The notes below the pieces were generated by a model. That model had not been told where the DNA came from, did no database searches, and was given only the letters and a program-made list of their open reading frames with translations. A stretch of 64,000 nt of DNA. It comes from Halorussus limi. GTDB taxonomy: Archaea; Halobacteriota; Halobacteria; Halobacteriales; Haladaptataceae. Positions 60,316 through 64,000 of this stretch are shown here, in pieces (within the stretch, counting starts at the first letter, position 1; each line of letters opens with the position of its first letter). The position numbers and the translations under genes were made by a program. The stretch spans positions 992,001-1,056,000 of the forward strand of contig NZ_CP096659.1 in the NCBI RefSeq assembly GCF_023238205.1. Reading direction: 5' to 3'.

Positions 60316-60372
60316 CCCGCCTCGCGAGCGGGAACAGAAACGATAAGAACCACCACGCGAAGCCTGTAAGGC

Positions 60373-60636
60373 GTGTCGGTCCACTGGGCTTACGTTATCG
60401 AGTGCGCTGACGGCAGCTTTTACACGGGCTATACCACCGACGTAGAGCGGCGTGTCCGCGAACACGACCGCGGCGAGGGCGCGAAGTACACCCGCGGACG
60501 CACTCCGGTCGAACTCGTCCACGCCGAGGAGTTCGAGACCCGGTCGGCGGCGATGTCCCGCGAGTACGAAATCAAACAGCTCTCGCGCCGGCAGAAAGAG
60601 CGGTTGGTCGAAGGCGACGGCGACTGCGAGGGGTGA
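60373..60636 (+). CDS. GIY-YIG nuclease-domain protein
   Basis: 87 residues from GTG 60373 (ACGATAAGAACC about 27-35 bases upstream). Single GIY-YIG domain: AYVIECADGSFYTGYTTD with the catalytic Tyr-Thr-Gly-Tyr turn, RRVREHDRG and AEEFETRSAAMSREYEIK with the catalytic Glu. The UvrC/YhbQ-like single-domain form is widespread; a role in DNA repair is likely but unproven. The end overlaps nothing; the SDR stop follows 10 bases later on the other strand. Confidence 0.85.
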   Translation: MSVHWAYVIECADGSFYTGYTTDVERRVREHDRGEGAKYTRGRTPVELVHAEEFETRSAAMSREYEIKQLSRRQKERLVEGDGDCEG

Positions 60637-60645
60637 CGGGTCCGC

Positions 60646-61542
60646 TCACGCCAGCGGGTCGCCCTCGGGCGCAGACACTGGGAGGCCGACCAGTTCCGCG
60701 CTCCGCTCCCAGAGGCGTCGCCGGAGCGCCGGGTCGTCGGCCGCGCTCGCAGCAGACGACTGCTTCTTCCGGTCGAAGTACGCGCCCGACACGTCGGCCA
60801 CGTCGTCGCTCGTCGCGAGGTAGACCAGCGCGTCGGCGGCCCCCTCGACTCGCTCGAAGGGACCGACCGGCGCGACGCTGGCCGCGAGAGCGGCCGCGCT
60901 CGTGAAGACGCGCGAGAACCCCGTGGCGTTCCGGACGAGGTTCGTGTTCGGAATCCAACCGGGATGGACGCAGTTCGCGGTGACGCCCGCGCCGTCCAGT
61001 CGAGCGGCCAACTCGCGAGTGAACAGGACGTTCGCCAGTTTCGAGTCGGCGTAGGCGTCGAGTCCGTCGAAGTCCTCGCCGCGAACGACCGCGTCGAGGT
61101 CGGCCAGTGACCCTCTCTCGTGGAGACCGCTGGTCGTCGTGACGACTCGTGCGGGCGCACTCTCGCGCAGGCGCGACGCGAGGAGGTTCGTGAGCAGGAA
61201 GGGCGCGAGATGGTTGACCGCGAAGGTGAGTTCGACGCCGCCCTCGGTCGTCCGGCGCTCGCTCCGGGAGGTCCCGGCGTTGTTCACCAGTACGTCGAGG
61301 CGGTCACGGTCGGCGCGGACCTCGCGGGCCAGTCGCCGGACCGCGTCGAAGTCCGCGAAATCGACGGGGTAGAACGCGCCCTCGCTCTCGGGGTGGGCGC
61401 GCCGGACCTCGGACAGGGCCGCTCGCCCCGCGTCGCGGTCCCGACCTGTGAACAGAACGGTCGCGCCTCGCTCGGCGAGTCGCCGGGCGGCCTCACGGCC
61501 GATACCGCTCGTGGCGCCGGTCAGGAGGACGACGCGACTCAC
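60646..61542 (-). CDS. Short-chain dehydrogenase/reductase
   Basis: 298 residues. NADP-binding VLLTGATSGIGREAA (about 5-19), LDVLVNNAGTSR, the catalytic Ser region VVTTTSGLHERG and Tyr-x3-Lys in DAYADSKLANV (about 160-170). The retinol-dehydrogenase-like branch often reduces lipid or xenobiotic carbonyls. It lies 6 bases after the FMN reductase gene, so the two are probably one transcript. Confidence 0.9.
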   Translation of the reverse strand: MSRVVLLTGATSGIGREAARRLAERGATVLFTGRDRDAGRAALSEVRRAHPESEGAFYPVDFADFDAVRRLAREVRADRDRLDVLVNNAGTSRSERRTTEGGVELTFAVNHLAPFLLTNLLASRLRESAPARVVTTTSGLHERGSLADLDAVVRGEDFDGLDAYADSKLANVLFTRELAARLDGAGVTANCVHPGWIPNTNLVRNATGFSRVFTSAAALAASVAPVGPFERVEGAADALVYLATSDDVADVSGAYFDRKKQSSAASAADDPALRRRLWERSAELVGLPVSAPEGDPLA

Positions 61543-61548
61543 GGCGAA

Positions 61549-62163
61549 TCAGTCGTCCGCGTCGGCCTCGGTCTGGTCGCCGTCGGCGCTCTCGACCTCG
61601 TCCACTCCGGCGTCGGGCGCGGTCACGTCGGGGTGGATGAAGGCGTACTCGACGGCCTGTTCGCCGAGTTTCCGGACGCGCTCCGCGATGTCCTCGTCGG
61701 TGATTTCGCCGTCGGTTATCTTGTTCCGGGCGCTCCGGACGCCGACCTGATGGGGCAGGACCCACGCGTGGACCCCGCGGGCGGTGATTCGCATGTGGTC
61801 GAGCGTGCTGGCGAACGACCCGCCGCCGGCGGACGCCAGCAGGCCGACCGTGGTGTCCTCGTACTCGTCGAATCCGCAGTAGTCGTGGACGTTCCGGAAC
61901 GCCGCCGAGTACGACCCATGGTAGACCGGACTCCCCCAGATTACCGAGTCGGCCTCCCGAATCTTGCGCTTCAACTCGGTCGCGGCGGGCGGTTCGTCCT
62001 CGTCGGGGTCGAAGACAGGGAGGTCGTACTCGCGCACGTCCAGCAGTTCGGTGTCGGCACCGCGCTCGGCCGCCGCGTCGAGGGCGTGGGTCAGGGCGAT
62101 GCGGGTGTAGCTTCCGTCGCGCATACTCCCGGAGAGCGCCACGACGACGGGGGTTCGAGTCAT
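61549..62163 (-). CDS. NADPH-dependent FMN reductase
   Basis: 204 residues from ATG 62163. Flavodoxin-like fold: VVALSGSMRDGSYTRIAL (FMN phosphate loop), VIWGSPVYHGSYSAAFRN (isoalloxazine/phosphate loop) and LLASAGGGSFASTLDHMR. Such enzymes reduce FMN or quinones with NADPH. It is the first gene of a pair with the SDR. An acidic C-terminal tail of about 30 residues is present. Confidence 0.9.
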   Translation of the reverse strand: MTRTPVVVALSGSMRDGSYTRIALTHALDAAAERGADTELLDVREYDLPVFDPDEDEPPAATELKRKIREADSVIWGSPVYHGSYSAAFRNVHDYCGFDEYEDTTVGLLASAGGGSFASTLDHMRITARGVHAWVLPHQVGVRSARNKITDGEITDEDIAERVRKLGEQAVEYAFIHPDVTAPDAGVDEVESADGDQTEADADD

Positions 62164-62246
62164 CTTGGTCGGTGGTAGGGGTCTGAGAAGGAAAACAGTT
62201 TCCGGAACCTCGTTTCTGTAAAAATTGTGAGAATACCGGTGGGCGC

Positions 62247-63611
62247 TCAGCGTCGCTCCGCTTTCGGCGTCGCTCGGGGCGCTCGGTCGTCGCGCTCGCG
62301 GCGGCGGGTCGTCACCGGCACGTCGCCTTTCGGCTGAAGCGTGACCGCCGCCGAGAGGTCGAGGTCGCCGTACTCGCGCTCTATCGTCCACTCGTCGGCC
62401 ATCGTCGCCAGCACGAGTTGGGCCTCGGTCATGGCGAACTGCTGGCCGATGCACCGGCGGGGACCGCCGCCGAACGGGAAGAACGCGTACTCCGGCCGGT
62501 CTCGGCTCTCGCCGTCGAGCCATCGCGACGGCCGGAACGCCTCGGGGTCGTCCCAGAACCGGTCGTCGCGGTGGAGGACCCACGTCGGCAGGACGAGCAT
62601 CGACCCCTCCGGGACCGCGTAGTCGCCGAACGTCACCTCCTCGGCGGGTTCGCGCCGAATCTCGTGGGCGGGCGGGTAGAGGCGCATCGCCTCCCTCACG
62701 ACCGCCTCGGCGTACTCGAACTCGAACACGTCCTCGACGGTCGGGCGCTCGTCCACGACGGCGTCGACCTCCTCGCGGAGTCGGGCCTCGGCCTCGGGGT
62801 TGCGCGACAGCAGGTCCCAGACGTAGGTCAGCGTGAGCGCGGAGGTCTCGTGGCCCGCGAACAGGAAGGTCAGCATCTCGTCGCGTATCTGGTCGTCGCC
62901 CATCTCGGCGTCCGCGTCGAGCAGCATCGCCAGCAGGTCCTCGCGGTCGGTGTCGGCGCGGCGGCGCTCGTCGATGATGTCGTAGACCTGCGCGTCGAGG
63001 TGGTCGCGAGCGCGGTTCGCCCGCCGGAGGAAGGGCACGGGCGCCCAGTCGGGCGCGAGGAAGGTGACTGGCTGGTTCTGGGGCTTCATTGGTTCCTGCA
63101 TCGCCTCGACCGCGTCGTAGATGCCGCGGGCCGCCAAGTCGATATCCTCTCCGAACATCGATTCCACGAGGATTTCGAGCGTCGTGCGCATCATCTCGTC
63201 GCGGAGGTCCACCGTGCCGCCGTCGCGCCACCGACCGACGGTGTCCTCGGTCCGCGAGACCATGACGTCGGCGTAGTTCTTGATGTTGCTCATGAAGAAC
63301 GCGGGTCGGATGGCCTCGCGCTGGCGCTCCCAGCGGTCGCCCTCGCTGGTGAGGAGACCGTCGCCGACGATTTCGCGGAGTTCGTCCGTGCTACTGTCGT
63401 GCTTCGGGAACGTGTCGGTGTCCTCCAGCACGCGCTTGACGTCGGCGAGGTCGGTCAGCATGTAGGCGTCCCAGCCGATTATCTCGAAGTTGACCACTCT
63501 GCCGTACTCCTCGGCGCAACGCTCGCGGAAGTCGCAGGGGTCGCGCGCCCACTGGTGGGTGTTGCCGACGAACGGCAGGCCGCGCGGCCCCGGCGGAGTT
63601 CGTGTCGTCAT
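62247..63611 (-). CDS. Cytochrome P450
   Basis: 454 residues. Family motifs in order: I-helix FLFAGHETSALT (about 248-259), K-helix ExxR in VVREAMRLYPPAHE (about 313-326), and heme loop FPFGGGPRRCIGQQF with axial C387. The N-terminus lacks a membrane anchor, so it is soluble. P450s in haloarchaea oxidise steroids, fatty acids or foreign compounds; the substrate cannot be read. The start MTTRTPPGPRGLPFVGN has the usual Pro-rich hinge. Divergent from the HTH-10 regulator. Confidence 0.95.
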   Translation of the reverse strand: MTTRTPPGPRGLPFVGNTHQWARDPCDFRERCAEEYGRVVNFEIIGWDAYMLTDLADVKRVLEDTDTFPKHDSSTDELREIVGDGLLTSEGDRWERQREAIRPAFFMSNIKNYADVMVSRTEDTVGRWRDGGTVDLRDEMMRTTLEILVESMFGEDIDLAARGIYDAVEAMQEPMKPQNQPVTFLAPDWAPVPFLRRANRARDHLDAQVYDIIDERRRADTDREDLLAMLLDADAEMGDDQIRDEMLTFLFAGHETSALTLTYVWDLLSRNPEAEARLREEVDAVVDERPTVEDVFEFEYAEAVVREAMRLYPPAHEIRREPAEEVTFGDYAVPEGSMLVLPTWVLHRDDRFWDDPEAFRPSRWLDGESRDRPEYAFFPFGGGPRRCIGQQFAMTEAQLVLATMADEWTIEREYGDLDLSAAVTLQPKGDVPVTTRRRERDDRAPRATPKAERR

Positions 63612-63666
63612 GTGCGAACGTAAGGGAGCGTGCGGCCTGACTCTGCTGCCGTGGATACGCGGCTTC

Positions 63667-63671
63667 TTTAT
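63667..63671 (+). promoter_or_regulatory. TATA box for the HTH-10 gene
   Basis: CTTTATC with TTTAT at 63667-63671, 24-28 bases before GTG 63695. Confidence 0.5.
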
Positions 63672-63694
63672 CAGGGGCGACCGTAGCCGAACCC

Positions 63695-64000
63695 GTGCGA
63701 TACGCGCGAGTCCGAGTCACGCCGACCGAGGGAACGGGCGACCATCCGCTCGGCGCGCGCCTCGCCGAAGTCGAGGGGGTCGAGCGCGAACGAGTCCACC
63801 GCATCGAACTCCTCGACGACGGCACCGGCCTGTTGCTGGCCGAGGCGAGCGGCGACCGGGACCGGTACGAGCGAGTGCTCGCCGACAGCGAGTTCGTCCA
63901 CGACTACGCCGTCACCGGGGCCGAGGGCGACTGGTACGCCTACGTCCACTTCGAACCGAACGAGCGCGTCAGGGAGACGCTGGCCGCGTTCCGGGACTCG
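63695..64000 (+). CDS. HTH-10-type regulator, 3'-truncated by the window edge
   Basis: 102 codons visible from GTG 63695. The N-terminal region MRYARVRVTPTEGTGDHPLG and then VERERVHRIELLDDGTGLL and VLADSEFVHDYAVTGAEGDWY match the sensory N-terminus of haloarchaeal Bat/DmsR-like HTH-10 regulators (a beta-rich ligand-sensing domain). The DNA-binding C-terminus lies beyond the window, so the HTH-10 name is by homology of the N-terminus. It is divergent from the P450 gene, 83 bases apart, so it probably controls that gene. Confidence 0.75.
   Translation, partial: MRYARVRVTPTEGTGDHPLGARLAEVEGVERERVHRIELLDDGTGLLLAEASGDRDRYERVLADSEFVHDYAVTGAEGDWYAYVHFEPNERVRETLAAFRDS

Overview
The window is a stretch of haloarchaeal chromosome (class Halobacteria, probably a Halorussus-like genus; the exact taxon cannot be settled from this sequence alone). 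The evidence is very high GC, strongly acidic deduced proteins, archaeal TATA boxes 24-30 bases before many starts with little or no leader, and marker families: group II chaperonin, PCNA, Orc1/Cdc6, HalOD1, HTH-10 regulators, a twin-TatC fusion and many small haloarchaea-only families. I see no rRNA, tRNA, transposase, phage gene or CRISPR array, so this reads as ordinary core-plus-lineage-specific chromosome. Both ends cut a gene: tryptophanyl-tRNA synthetase at the left and an HTH-10 regulator at the right.

Layout. 1-3.7 kb: trpS end, KH-domain RNA protein, thermosome. 3.9-12.9 kb: TrkH, a Bat-like regulator, the divergent lrp/glnA pair, PAP2 phosphatase, YihY membrane protein, tRNA dimethyltransferase Trm1, a SWIM-finger protein and HisH. 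13-15.9 kb: a three-gene phosphonate-type ABC importer (phnD-phnC-phnE). 16-24.7 kb: lipoprotein, DUF7344 regulator, glutaryl-CoA-dehydrogenase-like enzyme followed by a 64-bp tandem repeat and a structured gene-free element, Tsr3, beta-helix exoprotein, eL40, MazG-like, MBL-fold hydrolase, DUF99, uracil-DNA glycosylase and several microproteins. 24.9-34.4 kb: cupredoxin, XPD-type helicase, HalOD1, Cys-cluster protein, DUF5784, PHP phosphoesterase and a zinc/7Fe-type ferredoxin. 34.5-44.3 kb: MFS exporter, aldo/keto reductase, MOSC, an HxlR regulator divergent from a MerB-like organomercurial lyase homologue, PCNA divergent from RlmE, GrpB, a second lipoprotein, and an RHH regulator plus queuosine-precursor transporter. 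44.4-52.4 kb: divergent tatC2/tatC1, larE, a MutS-family ATPase and Orc1/Cdc6 with an origin-box-like motif. 52.5-64 kb: exported protein, ArsR, amphi-Trp protein, methyltransferase, MacB-type ABC exporter, rpiA, DUF1931 histone-fold protein, larB, zinc finger with a structured leader, GIY-YIG, SDR, FMN reductase, and a cytochrome P450 divergent from an HTH-10 regulator.

Genes that appear to work together: phnDCE (oxyanion/phosphonate uptake); tatC1/tatC2 (export of folded proteins, which fits the twin-arginine-type leaders on PhnD, the cupredoxin and the exported protein at 52.5 kb); larE and larB (two of three nickel-pincer cofactor genes, 11 kb apart); HxlR/MerB-like; RHH/queuosine transporter; the ABC ATPase/permease pair; and P450 plus the downstream FMN reductase/SDR pair. 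The least explained material is non-coding: several gene-free stretches hold perfect hairpins in series (18.8-19.3, 31.7-31.8, 33.9-34.0, 47.7-47.9 and 60.0-60.15 kb), and these are the best candidates for undescribed RNAs or repeat families.
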